Shown here piece by piece: positions 1-8,184 of a DNA stretch of 53,430 nt (its first letter is position 1; every line of letters begins with the position of its first letter). The DNA lies in NCBI GenBank assembly GCA_020725555.1, contig DYEU01000002.1:1-53430 (forward strand), in the 5' to 3' direction. The position numbers were made by a program, and so were the translations under genes. The notes below the pieces were generated by a model. The model was not told the DNA's origin. It saw nothing but the letters and a program-made list of their open reading frames with translations, and did not search any database. This stretch comes from Desulfatibacillum sp. GTDB taxonomy: Bacteria; Desulfobacterota; Desulfobacteria; Desulfobacterales; SpSt-501.

Positions 1-30
1 CTGTGCTCTACCAGGCTGAGCCACGTCCCG
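1..30 (-). tRNA. tRNA-Pro, 5' part only (cut by window edge)
   Basis: Read on the minus strand, this gives a seven-base acceptor strand CGGGACG, then TG, a D-arm GCTC...GAGC with GGTA in the loop, and the start of the anticodon stem (CAG). The gene runs off the left edge, so the anticodon is not visible. A first base of C (C1-G72) is typical of bacterial tRNA-Pro, and that is the only basis for the identity. A good promoter lies just upstream, at 43-71. Confidence 0.75.
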
Positions 31-42
31 ACTGACCGGCCC

Positions 43-71
43 CTTGTATGCGATCCCGCGGCCGATGTCAA
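43..71 (-). promoter_or_regulatory. Sigma-70 type promoter of tRNA-Pro
   Basis: On the minus strand a perfect -35 TTGACA (71-66) is followed by a 17-base spacer and a -10 TACAAG (48-43). The tRNA 5' end is about 12 bases further on. The position between the purA stop codon and the tRNA gives the tRNA its own transcription start. Confidence 0.7.
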
Positions 72-81
72 CCGCAGCCGC

Positions 82-1458
<1,377 letters not shown>

Positions 1459-1911
1459 TCAGGCGCGCCGCGCGCGAAAGAACGCCTGCAAAAGGGAGCG
1501 GCTGGGCTCCGCGAGCACGCCGGCGACGACCTCGATGCGGTGGTTGAGCCGCGGGTCACGGGAGAGATCGCAGATCGACCCCGCGCCCCCCCAGCGCGGA
1601 TCGTCCGGGCCGTACACCAAGCGCTTGACGCGGGCGTGGATGAGCGCACCCATGCACATGACGCAGGGCTCGACACTAACATAGAGCGTGGTGTTTAACA
1701 AACGGTAGTTTCCCAGGGCCTGCGCCGCGGCGCGCAGGGCGAGGATCTCGGCGTGCGCCGTGGGGTCGCAGCGCGCGATCGTGCGGTTGTGGTCGCGGGC
1801 GAGGATCCGGCCCTGTTCGTCCACGAGCACCGCGCCGACGGGGACCTCCTGCGCGGCCGCGGCGGCGCGGGCTTCCTCGAGGGCGATTTCCATATAGGCG
1901 CCGTGATCCAA
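1459..1911 (-). CDS. tadA: tRNA-specific adenosine deaminase
   Basis: TadA deaminates A34 of tRNA-Arg(ACG) to inosine so that one tRNA can read CGU, CGC and CGA. The zinc-dependent cytidine-deaminase fold is clear: HAEIL supplies the zinc-ligand His and the proton-shuttle Glu, and PCVMCMGAL supplies the two zinc-ligand Cys. Near the N-terminus VPVGAVLV and the N-R-T-I loop match bacterial TadA. I place the start at TTG 1911, which has an AGAGAGGGG ribosome site and gives 150 residues whose N-terminus aligns with E. coli TadA. An ATG at 1893 would give 144 residues. The substrate tRNA-Arg(ACG) lies about 0.85 kb away. Confidence 0.95.
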   Translation of the reverse strand: MDHGAYMEIALEEARAAAAAQEVPVGAVLVDEQGRILARDHNRTIARCDPTAHAEILALRAAAQALGNYRLLNTTLYVSVEPCVMCMGALIHARVKRLVYGPDDPRWGGAGSICDLSRDPRLNHRIEVVAGVLAEPSRSLLQAFFRARRA

Positions 1912-1993
1912 GACGAACCCCTCTCTGCGGCGAAACCCGGCGGAAGCGATTGCAAACCTCACCCCTTTACCGCATACTGAGGCCGTACTCAAT

Positions 1994-2030
1994 CGCCCGC
2001 CGGCTGAAGCGAAGGGTCCGCCGGCGGGCG
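1994..2030. other. 11-bp inverted repeat in tadA-pncA intergenic region
   Basis: Perfect arms CGCCCGCCGGC (1994-2004) and GCCGGCGGGCG (2020-2030) enclose a 15-base loop, ending about 12 bases before the GGGAGG ribosome site of pncA. There is no T-run, so it is not a classical terminator. It could be a leader hairpin of pncA or an operator between the divergent genes. No clear promoter was seen in this 144-base gap. Confidence 0.45.
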
Positions 2031-2055
2031 GCAGAACCATCCGGGAGGTGGGGCC

Positions 2056-2715
2056 ATGAGTGCACGATGGGGGGTCATCGTGGTCGATCTCCAGGGGGAT
2101 TTCACCGAGGCGAACGCCGGGGCCCTCGCGGTCCCCGGGACCGGGGAGGCCTACCTCGAGGCCGTTCGCTCCGCATGCAAGCTTCTTTTCGACCGAGGGG
2201 TTCCTCTCTATGCCACCCAGGATTGGCACCCCGCCGACCACGTCTCCTTTTTCAGCAACCACCCCGGCAGGAAACCCTTCGAGGTGATTTCGATCGAGGG
2301 CCGGGAACAGGTCCTATGGCCGCCGCATTGCGTCCAGGGCACGGCGAAGGCCGAGGTCCTCCTGGAGCCGGCGCTGCTCCGTGCGGTGGTGAAGAAGGGG
2401 ATGGACCGGCGCTTCGACAGCTACTCGGGATTCCGCGACGACGGCGGTGCCGCAACGGAGCTCGAGCGCATCCTCCAAGCGGACGGCATCGGCGAGCTCC
2501 TCGTCTTCGGTCTGGCGACCGACTATTGCGTGAAGGCGACGGCGCTCGATGCCGTGCGGGCCGGATACCGGGTGACGCTGGTCGAGGGCCTGTGCCGCGG
2601 CGTCGCCCCCGAGACGAGCGCAACGGCGCTCGCCGAGATGAAGCAGGCGGGCGTCACCGTCGAGGCCGACCTCGAGGCGGTCCTGCAGCGGGTGCCTCAT
2701 CTTCCGCGCGGTTGA
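2056..2715 (+). CDS. pncA: Nicotinamidase (isochorismatase family)
   Basis: It hydrolyses nicotinamide to nicotinate and ammonia for NAD salvage. The 219-residue protein has the catalytic triad of the family: D11 in VVDLQGDF, K113 or K114 in VVKKG, and C158 in ATDYCVKAT. A metal site is formed by D56 and H58 (QDWHPADH) with H91 in WPPHCVQGT, the arrangement that separates nicotinamidases from other isochorismatase-like hydrolases. Length matches family members (about 210). ATG follows GGGAGGTGGGG. The gene stands alone between divergent tadA and tRNA-Arg, and its stop codon is inside the tRNA promoter's -35 box. Confidence 0.94.
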   Translation: MSARWGVIVVDLQGDFTEANAGALAVPGTGEAYLEAVRSACKLLFDRGVPLYATQDWHPADHVSFFSNHPGRKPFEVISIEGREQVLWPPHCVQGTAKAEVLLEPALLRAVVKKGMDRRFDSYSGFRDDGGAATELERILQADGIGELLVFGLATDYCVKATALDAVRAGYRVTLVEGLCRGVAPETSATALAEMKQAGVTVEADLEAVLQRVPHLPRG

Positions 2716-2740
2716 CATCCGCTGCGCTTTCCATTAAAGA
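2712..2740 (+). promoter_or_regulatory. Promoter of tRNA-Arg(ACG)
   Basis: A perfect -35 TTGACA at 2712-2717 overlaps the pncA stop codon. After a 17-base spacer comes TAAAGA (2735-2740), a weak -10. The tRNA starts 19 bases later, a spacing typical of tRNA promoters. Confidence 0.55.
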
Positions 2741-2758
2741 GAGTCCGTTTTTCCTCCT

Positions 2759-2836
2759 GCGCCCGTAGCTCAGCCCGGATAGAGCGCCGGACTACGAATC
2801 CGTAGGTCGCAAGTTCGAATCTTGCCGGGCGCACCA
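2759..2836 (+). tRNA. tRNA-Arg (anticodon ACG), CCA encoded
   Basis: Acceptor GCGCCCG pairs with CGGGCGC (2826-2832), followed by A73 and an encoded CCA. The D-arm is GCTC/GAGC. The anticodon loop CTACGAA gives anticodon ACG. The T-arm is GCAAG-TTCGAAT-CTTGC. The anticodon stem has a C27-U43 mismatch at its outer end. A34 of this tRNA is the substrate of TadA, encoded nearby. The 3' end faces a decayed integrase gene, so it probably served as an integration site. Confidence 0.97.
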
Positions 2837-2846
2837 GTCACATCAA

Positions 2847-2880
2847 GGGGTTACAGATTTCGGTCTGTGGCCCCTTTTTT
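2847..2880 (+). terminator. Rho-independent terminator after tRNA-Arg
   Basis: An 11-bp stem, GGGGTTACAGA with TCTGTGGCCCC (two G-U pairs), has a six-base loop and is followed by TTTTTT. It lies 10 bases after the tRNA CCA. The stop codon of the integrase remnant on the other strand lies inside it. Confidence 0.85.
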
Positions 2881-2991
2881 GTCTGTGTGTGAATCCGTGT
2901 GTGAAAAACTTTCAAAACCATCGTTCAGAACCTTCATGGCCTCGCGCTCAGAATCACCTATGGAGTGCAGGTAGATTTCCGTTGTAGCCCC
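2851..2991 (-). pseudogene. Tyrosine recombinase (phage/ICE-type integrase), C-terminal remnant
   Basis: About 46 codons remain on the minus strand, ending at a TAA inside the tRNA terminator. They contain ATTEIYLHSIG, the end of the catalytic domain with the nucleophilic Tyr, followed by the charged tail SEREAMKVLN and a Thr/Lys-rich end. Upstream of this (beyond about 2990) the reading changes to sequence belonging to the IS on the other strand, so the active-site R-H-R part and the N-terminal domains are lost. The C-terminus points to the tRNA, the usual layout of an integrase next to its attachment site. Confidence 0.8.
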
Positions 2992-3627
2992 CGCAAGGTC
3001 AACCGCAAACGCATCCAGCGGCTGATGCGACTCATGGGCATCGAGGCGGTCTACCCCAAGCCCCACACCAGTCGGCCCCACCCGCAGCATCGGATCTATC
3101 CCTACCTGCTAAGAGGGCTGAGCATCGATCTTCCCAATCAGGTGTGGGCGGCCGATATCACGTACGTTTCCATGGACCGCGGCTATATGTATCTGGTGGC
3201 GGTCATGGACTGGAACAGCCGCAAAATCCTCTCCTGGCGCATCTCCAACACCCTGGACTCAGACTTCTGCAATCAAGCCCTCCAGGAGGCCCTGGATCGT
3301 TACGGCAAGCCTGAAATCTTCAATACCGATCAGGGAGCCCAATTTACCAGTAACGGTTTCACCCAGATTCTCAAAGACCACGAAATCGCCATCAGCATGG
3401 ACGGCCGCGGCCCATGCCAAGACCACATCTTCGTTGAACGGCTTTGGTGGACCATCAAACACCACTACCTTTACCTGCATTCGTTCAGCACCGGTTCCGA
3501 GCTGCGTCATGGCTTGGAAGAATGGATACGCTACTACAACCAAGAGCGCGGTTACTCCTCTCTTGACGACCGCACGCCGGATGAGGTTTATTACGGTCTG
3601 CCTCATCCGTTCGCGGAGGCAGCCTGA
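2990..3627 (+). pseudogene. IS3-family transposase OrfB, 5'-truncated
   Basis: The reading covers the last part of the helix-turn-helix region (KVNRKRIQRLMRLMGI) and then the whole rve integrase core. The DDE residues are visible: D in WAADITYV, D in FNTDQGAQF and E in DHIFVERLW, followed by the conserved YNQERGYSSL and TPDEVYYG near the end. The N-terminal part of OrfB and all of OrfA are missing, because the sequence before about 2990 belongs to the integrase remnant. The catalytic core is intact, but a native start and a fusion partner are lacking, so it is probably inactive. Confidence 0.88.
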
Positions 3628-3639
3628 TGCTTCCCAAAC

Positions 3640-3671
3640 AACTAACCCCGCCCCTTGAGGCGGGGTTAGTT
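3640..3671. terminator. 13-bp perfect hairpin after the IS3 fragment
   Basis: AACTAACCCCGCC (3640-3652) and GGCGGGGTTAGTT (3659-3671) pair perfectly around a six-base loop, 13 bases after the transposase stop. The A/T-rich arm ends resemble a bidirectional terminator. It may also be a leftover of the IS right end. Confidence 0.5.
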
Positions 3672-3719
3672 AATTACCCCACGACCGGACGAAAAAATGA
3701 AGAGAGAAGAGGGGGGAGC

Positions 3720-4499
3720 TTGCTGGGATCGATCGCCGGGGACATGATCGGCGCACCTTACGAGGGGCATCCCACGGGACGATGGGATTTCCCGCTTTTT
3801 TGCCCGTTTTCGCGCTATACCGACGATACCGTGCTGACCGTGGCGACGGCGTATTGCCTCCTCCACGGGACCGGGTATGCCGAGGCCTATCGACGCTTCG
3901 CCCGGGCCCATCCCGGCCGGGGATACGGCGCAGGGTTCCGGCGCTGGGCGTTTCGTGACGACGCAGGGCCTTACTGGAGCAAGGGGAACGGGTCCGCCAT
4001 GCGTGTCGCCCCGATCGGGTATGCCGCGGACTCTGTTGAGGCGGTCCTGACCGAGGCGGAGCGCAGCGCCGCCGTGACCCACAATCACCCCGAGGGGGTC
4101 AAGGGCGCCCAGGCGGTGGCCCTCGCCGTGTTTCTCGCCCGAAACGGGGTGGAAAAAGACGAGATTCGAAAAGAAATCGCTGCGCGCTTCGGCTACCGCC
4201 TCACTCGGAGCCTGGATCAAATCCGAGAACATTACAAACCCGACATTACCTGCCCGGGGAGCGTGCCCGAGGCGATCGTCTGCTTTCTGGAGGCGGAAGG
4301 GGTCGAGGAGGCGATCCGCAACGCGGTCTGGCTCGGGGGGGATGCCGACACGCAGGCCTGCATCGCCGGCGGCATCGCCGAGGCTTTCTTCGGCGGGGTC
4401 CCCTACGATATTGAGACCGAGGTACGAAAGCGGCTTCCGGAGGATCTCCTGGCGATCGTCGATGCCTTCTACGAGCGATTCGTGAAACGGCAAGCCTGA
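3720..4499 (+). CDS. ADP-ribosylglycohydrolase family protein
   Basis: Members remove ADP-ribose from proteins, nucleic acids or small molecules, using a binuclear magnesium site. Both metal motifs are present: YTDDTV near the N-terminus and GGDADTQACIAGGIAEAFFG near the C-terminus, in a 259-residue all-alpha protein. I choose TTG 3720 because it gives the family's standard opening (LGSIAGDMIG) and follows an AGAGGGGGGAG ribosome site. The frame stays open upstream to an ATG at 3627, inside the IS relic. A nearby ATG at 3697 is out of frame by one base across a run of six G. The natural 5' end may therefore have been rearranged. The substrate is unknown. Confidence 0.87.
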   Translation: MLGSIAGDMIGAPYEGHPTGRWDFPLFCPFSRYTDDTVLTVATAYCLLHGTGYAEAYRRFARAHPGRGYGAGFRRWAFRDDAGPYWSKGNGSAMRVAPIGYAADSVEAVLTEAERSAAVTHNHPEGVKGAQAVALAVFLARNGVEKDEIRKEIAARFGYRLTRSLDQIREHYKPDITCPGSVPEAIVCFLEAEGVEEAIRNAVWLGGDADTQACIAGGIAEAFFGGVPYDIETEVRKRLPEDLLAIVDAFYERFVKRQA

Positions 4500-4700
4500 T
4501 TTTGCCTGCCTTCTTTTCTCCCTGGAGAATCCCCGGTCTGCGCCTGGACACGCGCACGCAAGGAGCCCGGCGCGCGCCCGCCCGCAGGGCGGCAAAACGC
4601 CTCCCCCAGCCTCCTCCGGGGCGACGGTGGAGGAGGCGATCCGTCCGTCCGGTTGACGCCCGGCAATCCCGGAGCCGACACAGAGAGCCCTTAAGCGGTT

Positions 4701-4719
4701 TGCGCCCCGCAGGGGCGCA
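4701..4719 (-). terminator. Hairpin downstream of porin-lipoprotein operon
   Basis: TGCGCCCC and GGGGCGCA pair across a three-base loop immediately after the lipoprotein stop on the minus strand. It is followed by AAACC rather than a T-run, so termination strength is doubtful. Nothing else was seen in the 222-base gap 4500-4721. Confidence 0.4.
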
Positions 4720-4721
4720 CG

Positions 4722-4958
4722 CTACTTCGGTGTTTCTTTCCCGGGCGGCTTTTCTTTCTCCGCGTCCTTCTCCTCCGCCCCCCCGGCAGGCAGGGGGATG
4801 ACGATTTCGCCCTTCGCCCCCGTGAAGGCCCCCCGGGCGGGGCCTTCTTCGCGGTGGTTGGGGGGGTGCCAGGGTTGAATGTGCCCACAGGCCGAGACCG
4901 CAAGCCATGCCAGGGCCGCAGCCGTGAGAAGGCACCGTTTCGGGAACATGTTGGGCAT
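4722..4958 (-). CDS. Small predicted lipoprotein
   Basis: The protein has 78 residues. A basic start and hydrophobic stretch (LLTAAALAWLAVSAC) end in a lipobox-like V-S-A-C with C24 as the lipidation site. The mature part is short, His/Pro-rich, then Gly/Ala, and ends in an acidic and Lys-rich tail. The ATG shares its A with the TGA of the porin upstream, so the two are translationally coupled. I do not recognise a family. The coupling suggests an accessory to the porin, such as an assembly or anchoring factor, but that is inference. Confidence 0.72.
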   Translation of the reverse strand: MPNMFPKRCLLTAAALAWLAVSACGHIQPWHPPNHREEGPARGAFTGAKGEIVIPLPAGGAEEKDAEKEKPPGKETPK

Positions 4959-6298
4959 CAGAACTTGATCCTCGCCCCGACGGTTCCGACACCGATGTCC
5001 TCGACGCCCGGTCCGGAGCTGCGGTCCAGCGAGAAGAGGCGGTACTGGAGATAAAGTTCCGTCCCGAACGGATCGATCGCTTGCACCAGGGCCGCGCCGA
5101 GGGAGTAGCCCTCGTCGTTTTCCGCAGGCAGGTTGAAGGAGCGCGTGGCGTCCACCCCGAAGGCGGTGGGCCCCACCTCGAAGAACCGGGCGATCCAGCC
5201 GAACTTGGCATAGAGATTGGCAGGGTCGTCGCGGTCGTCCCGCTGCAGCATGCCCGCCGAGACCGTGAGATTCAGCCCCGTCGCTTCGTGCAGGATAGAA
5301 AACGACCCGTTGTAGCGCAGGTCGGCGCCGTTCTGATTGGGGTCCGAGACCGCGGCTGCGGCCGCCGCCTTGAAGCCCAGGCCCCGGCCTCCCCAGAAAA
5401 GCGCCGCATCCGAACGCTGGTTGCTGACGAGGGAGCCGGCGAGGTTGAAGCCGTGGAAGGCCGGGGTGTCGTAGCGCAGCCGCGACTGGCGGCTTAGGCC
5501 GTCCTGGTCGTTGAAGGCATCGGAGACCTTGATCCCCGCCAGCGCCTTTCCGTCCCGGGTGCGGAATTGGAGCCCGGCGACGATGTCGGCGATGCTCGAA
5601 TACATGACGACATCGGTGCGCGAGAGATCGACCTGGGAGGTGTTGTTGGAGGCGGTGTCGCCTTTTCCGAGCGAGAGCTTGCCGTAGGCGCGGCTGTCGA
5701 GAAAGACCTCCGCCCACCGGCCTTGCACGTAATTTTCGTCCCCGCCCTCGTTCCCCTGGGTGACCGTGGAGGATTCGTTGGGGGCGAAGGCAAACTCGAT
5801 GCGGGAGCCGAGCGCCAGATCCTCCGTCATCCGGGCGGTGCCGACAAAACGCACCCGGCTGTTGCTGGCATCGTTGTCGACGAAGTAGGCTTTGGTGTTG
5901 TCCCCGTCATCGACCAGGTTGACCGCGCGGTTCACTTGCCCGGAGACGGCGAGTTTGACCCGCTCCTGGCCGGAGCTCACTTCGCGGCGGCCGCCTTCCG
6001 CGGCGGGGTCCCCGGCCCCGATCGCCGCGGCGGCGCGATCGGCCGCGCTCTGGGCCTGCGCGGCGCGCCGCCCGGCCTCGTCGGCTTTCCCCTTGAGCGC
6101 GTCAATCTGCTTTTGGAGCGATTCGAGGATCTCCGCTTGCGCCTTGAGCTCGCGGGATTGCCTTTCCAGGAGAAGCCGCTGCTGTTCGATGGTTTCCTGA
6201 AGCCTCCGCAGCCGGTCGCCGTCGACATCGCTCTGCTGCGCGAAGGCGGCGCTGCAGAAAATCAACGCCATCCCCGCCCACAGCCCTTTGTGCCACAT
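4958..6298 (-). CDS. Outer-membrane porin with N-terminal coiled coil
   Basis: The protein has 446 residues. A signal peptide ends in the FAQQ region (about residue 20). Residues 25-100 form a charged, heptad-rich coiled coil likely to trimerise the protein. The rest is a beta-barrel of alternating strands (VKLAVSGQVNRAVN, ASNSRVRFVGTA, LALGSRIEFAF, GKLSLGKGD) ending in GTVGARIKF with the C-terminal Phe needed for outer-membrane insertion. This matches trimeric porins of the OmpC/Gram-negative porin superfamily. ATG 6298 follows GGGGGAAAGGGG. The gene is transcribed with the overlapping lipoprotein. Substrate selectivity cannot be read. Confidence 0.9.
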   Translation of the reverse strand: MWHKGLWAGMALIFCSAAFAQQSDVDGDRLRRLQETIEQQRLLLERQSRELKAQAEILESLQKQIDALKGKADEAGRRAAQAQSAADRAAAAIGAGDPAAEGGRREVSSGQERVKLAVSGQVNRAVNLVDDGDNTKAYFVDNDASNSRVRFVGTARMTEDLALGSRIEFAFAPNESSTVTQGNEGGDENYVQGRWAEVFLDSRAYGKLSLGKGDTASNNTSQVDLSRTDVVMYSSIADIVAGLQFRTRDGKALAGIKVSDAFNDQDGLSRQSRLRYDTPAFHGFNLAGSLVSNQRSDAALFWGGRGLGFKAAAAAAVSDPNQNGADLRYNGSFSILHEATGLNLTVSAGMLQRDDRDDPANLYAKFGWIARFFEVGPTAFGVDATRSFNLPAENDEGYSLGAALVQAIDPFGTELYLQYRLFSLDRSSGPGVEDIGVGTVGARIKF

Positions 6299-6375
6299 GG
6301 CCTGCCCCTTTCCCCCGGGATTCCGGGTGCTGATGCTTCCCGATGGTTTCTGGCGTTTTGCCACCCCCCGGGGCC

Positions 6376-6404
6376 TTAGACCATCCGTGGAAAGGCGCTG
6401 TCAA
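6376..6404 (-). promoter_or_regulatory. Candidate promoter of the porin gene
   Basis: On the minus strand a perfect -35 TTGACA (6404-6399) has a 17-base spacer before GTCTAA (6381-6376); shifting one base gives TCTAAG. The -10 is poor. It lies about 80 bases upstream of the porin ATG. Confidence 0.5.
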
Positions 6405-6732
6405 CAACAATCGCCTGTTGCTTGCGCGCAAGGAATGCGTGCGGGGCGAAAACGTCTATCCGGCGGCAGGCGTGCCGGGGGAGGATTCTTCTTGGACGTT
6501 GAACGCGCAGGCACGGCCGGCCTGTCGGTTAAGGCGCCGGCACGGAGGCGGCCTTCGTCGTCTGAGAAAAGGCCGGCCTTCCCATCCAGGCGATCCGGGC
6601 GAAGAGCCACTGTGCGGCTTGGCAAGCCGGGCTCGACCGCAACGGCACGGCGCCGCGCCCACCGGGGAAACGCCTTCGCCGCCGCGCCCCGCAGCGAGGA
6701 AAGCAACACCCGGCAGGCCCTCTTCCGGGCAG

Positions 6733-6760
6733 TTGACAAATGCCCCTTCTCGAGGATATC
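6733..6760 (+). promoter_or_regulatory. Candidate promoter of the liv operon
   Basis: A perfect -35 TTGACA (6733-6738) is followed after 16 bases by GATATC (6755-6760), a poor -10. It lies about 100 bases before the livK ATG, leaving room for a leader. Confidence 0.45.
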
Positions 6761-6857
6761 GACGCTGGACGACGGTTGGGGAAAACGGCCTTCCTGGATC
6801 CTTCCACACCGGCGCTGCCGTCTCAGATGCGGCAGCGGCCGCAGAAAGGAGCGCAGC

Positions 6858-8087
6858 ATGAGGAAAGAGGGCTTGGTGAGGGTTCTGGTCCTCCTGGTCG
6901 TCGGCATTTTCCTCTTCGCGGGAGGCGGCCTGGCGGCCGATAAACCGGTCAAGATCGGTTTCGCCTACATCATGTCCGGCCCCTTCGCCACCTACGGGCA
7001 GTTTGCCAAGCAGGGGGCGGAGCTGGCGATCGAGGAGGTAAACGCCAAGGGCGGCATTCTGGGAAGGAAAGTCGAGGCCTATTTCGAGGACACCGCCGGA
7101 AAACCCGATGTCGGCATCCGCGTCATCCGCAAACACGTCTTCGAAAACGGCGCCGACGTGGTGATGGGGATCGACTCGAGCGGCGTCGCCGCCGCAGTCG
7201 CCCCGGTCATGACGGAGCTGAAAACGCCCCTCATCATCACCCACGCCGCCACCCCCGATGTGACCGGCTCGAAGTGCAACCGGTACACTTTCCGGGTCTC
7301 CCTGAACATCAACCAGAACATCGCCATGGCGGCCGCCATCGCCGCCGACACGAAGGTCAAGACCTGGACCACGGCGGGTCCGGATTACTCCTTCGGGCAC
7401 CAGTCCTGGGAGTATTTCCAGACCTATCTCTCCCGCAAGAAACCCGACGCCGTCTTTTTGCCCCAGGCGGAGGTGGCCTTCTCTCCCGCGGCGACGACCG
7501 ATTTTTCCTCCTACATCACCAAAATCATGAACTCCAAGGCCGACGGGGTGCTGATCTCCCTCTGGGGCGGCAACCTGATCGACTTCGTGCGCCAGGCGGT
7601 GGACATGGGGTTCTTCGACGGCAAACGCGAAATCCTCATGACCCTGGGGGCGGCGACCGAGGTGCTCTACGCCCTCAAGGAGAAGATGCCCACGGGGATC
7701 TGGGTCGGAACGCGCTACTGGTTCTTGGCGAACGACACGCCCGTCAACAAGGCGTTCGTGGACGCCTACGTCAAGCGCTTCAACGTCTATCCCTCCTACA
7801 ACGCGCACGGCGCCTACGCCGCCGTCAAAACCTATGCGGCCGCAGCCGAAAAGGTGAAGGCGGTGGACAAGGAAAAGATCGTCGAAGGCCTGCGGGGACT
7901 CTCTCTCGAGCTTCCGGTCGGCAAGATCACGATCCGCCCCGAAGACCGCCAGGCCGTGACCGACGGTGTCTGGGGAAAAACCGCGGCCGACCCGAAGTAC
8001 CCGATCCGGATCCTCCAGCCGATCCGCAAGTTCACCGGCGCCGAGATCACGCCCCCCGTCGCCGAAACCGGGTGCAAGATGAACTGA
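6858..8087 (+). CDS. Liv-type ABC transporter substrate-binding protein
   Basis: This is a periplasmic binding protein of the leucine/isoleucine/valine-binding (type I) family, which delivers branched-chain or related amino acids, amides or acids to the permease. It has 409 residues, with a signal peptide ending at about GGLAADKPV. The mature start VKIGFAYIMSGPFATYGQ is the standard first strand of the fold, followed by GAELAIEEVNAKGGILGR and PLIITHAATPDVT. The later Y-N-A-H-G-A-Y-A-A helix is also typical. ATG follows AGAAAGGAG. It leads an operon with two permeases and two ATPases. The true ligand is not readable, and aromatic acids are an alternative in this family. Confidence 0.92.
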   Translation: MRKEGLVRVLVLLVVGIFLFAGGGLAADKPVKIGFAYIMSGPFATYGQFAKQGAELAIEEVNAKGGILGRKVEAYFEDTAGKPDVGIRVIRKHVFENGADVVMGIDSSGVAAAVAPVMTELKTPLIITHAATPDVTGSKCNRYTFRVSLNINQNIAMAAAIAADTKVKTWTTAGPDYSFGHQSWEYFQTYLSRKKPDAVFLPQAEVAFSPAATTDFSSYITKIMNSKADGVLISLWGGNLIDFVRQAVDMGFFDGKREILMTLGAATEVLYALKEKMPTGIWVGTRYWFLANDTPVNKAFVDAYVKRFNVYPSYNAHGAYAAVKTYAAAAEKVKAVDKEKIVEGLRGLSLELPVGKITIRPEDRQAVTDGVWGKTAADPKYPIRILQPIRKFTGAEITPPVAETGCKMN

Positions 8088-8112
8088 CCTTCCCGCGAGA
8101 GCGAAACCTCCC

Positions 8113-8158
8113 CTCCGGGGCGGGCGGGCTTCGACGTTTTGCACCGCCCGCCCCGGAG
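8113..8158 (+). other. Intercistronic 15-bp hairpin between substrate-binding protein and permease genes
   Basis: CTCCGGGGCGGGCGG (8113-8127) and its perfect complement (8144-8158) enclose a 16-base loop, in the 97-base gap after the binding-protein gene. There is no T-run. Such hairpins commonly protect the 3' end of the binding-protein mRNA or attenuate the downstream genes, giving more binding protein than permease. Confidence 0.6.
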
Positions 8159-8184
8159 AGGGCCGCACGCGCACGAGGCGACCG

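Larger units (their letters stand above)
2851..3671. mobile_element. Decayed integrated element at tRNA-Arg (integrase tail plus IS3 fragment)
   Basis: Three pieces make up the relic: the C-terminal end of a tyrosine integrase pointing at the tRNA, a 5'-truncated IS3-family transposase in the opposite direction, and a perfect 13-bp inverted repeat. No complete IS terminal repeats, no OrfA and no second copy of the tRNA 3' end are visible in the window. By eye the stretch is less GC-rich than its surroundings. I infer insertion of an element into the tRNA, then an IS insertion and a deletion that joined the two fragments at about 2990. Confidence 0.75.
6299..6857. other. 559-base non-coding region between porin and livK
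   Basis: I find no credible gene here on either strand; open readings are Arg/Pro/Ala-rich shadows without a ribosome site. It holds divergent candidate promoters at 6376-6404 (minus) and 6733-6760 (plus). The middle has several short GC-rich inverted stretches but no riboswitch I can identify. Confidence 0.6.

Noticed and set aside
4502-4801. 99-codon plus-strand reading downstream of the ADP-ribosylglycohydrolase
   Set aside because: Arg/Pro-rich and overlaps the lipoprotein on the other strand; no start signal.
6600-6640. AGCCACTGTG-like box in the liv leader, reminiscent of a cobalamin riboswitch core
   Set aside because: The other conserved blocks (GGTGC-A, the CCGGG-type pairing and the preceding leader stems) could not be found in order on either strand.
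6401-6952. 183-codon open reading on the minus strand across the porin-livK gap
   Set aside because: Arg/Pro/Ala-rich, no ribosome site, overlaps the signal-peptide end of the livK-type gene; typical GC-rich shadow.
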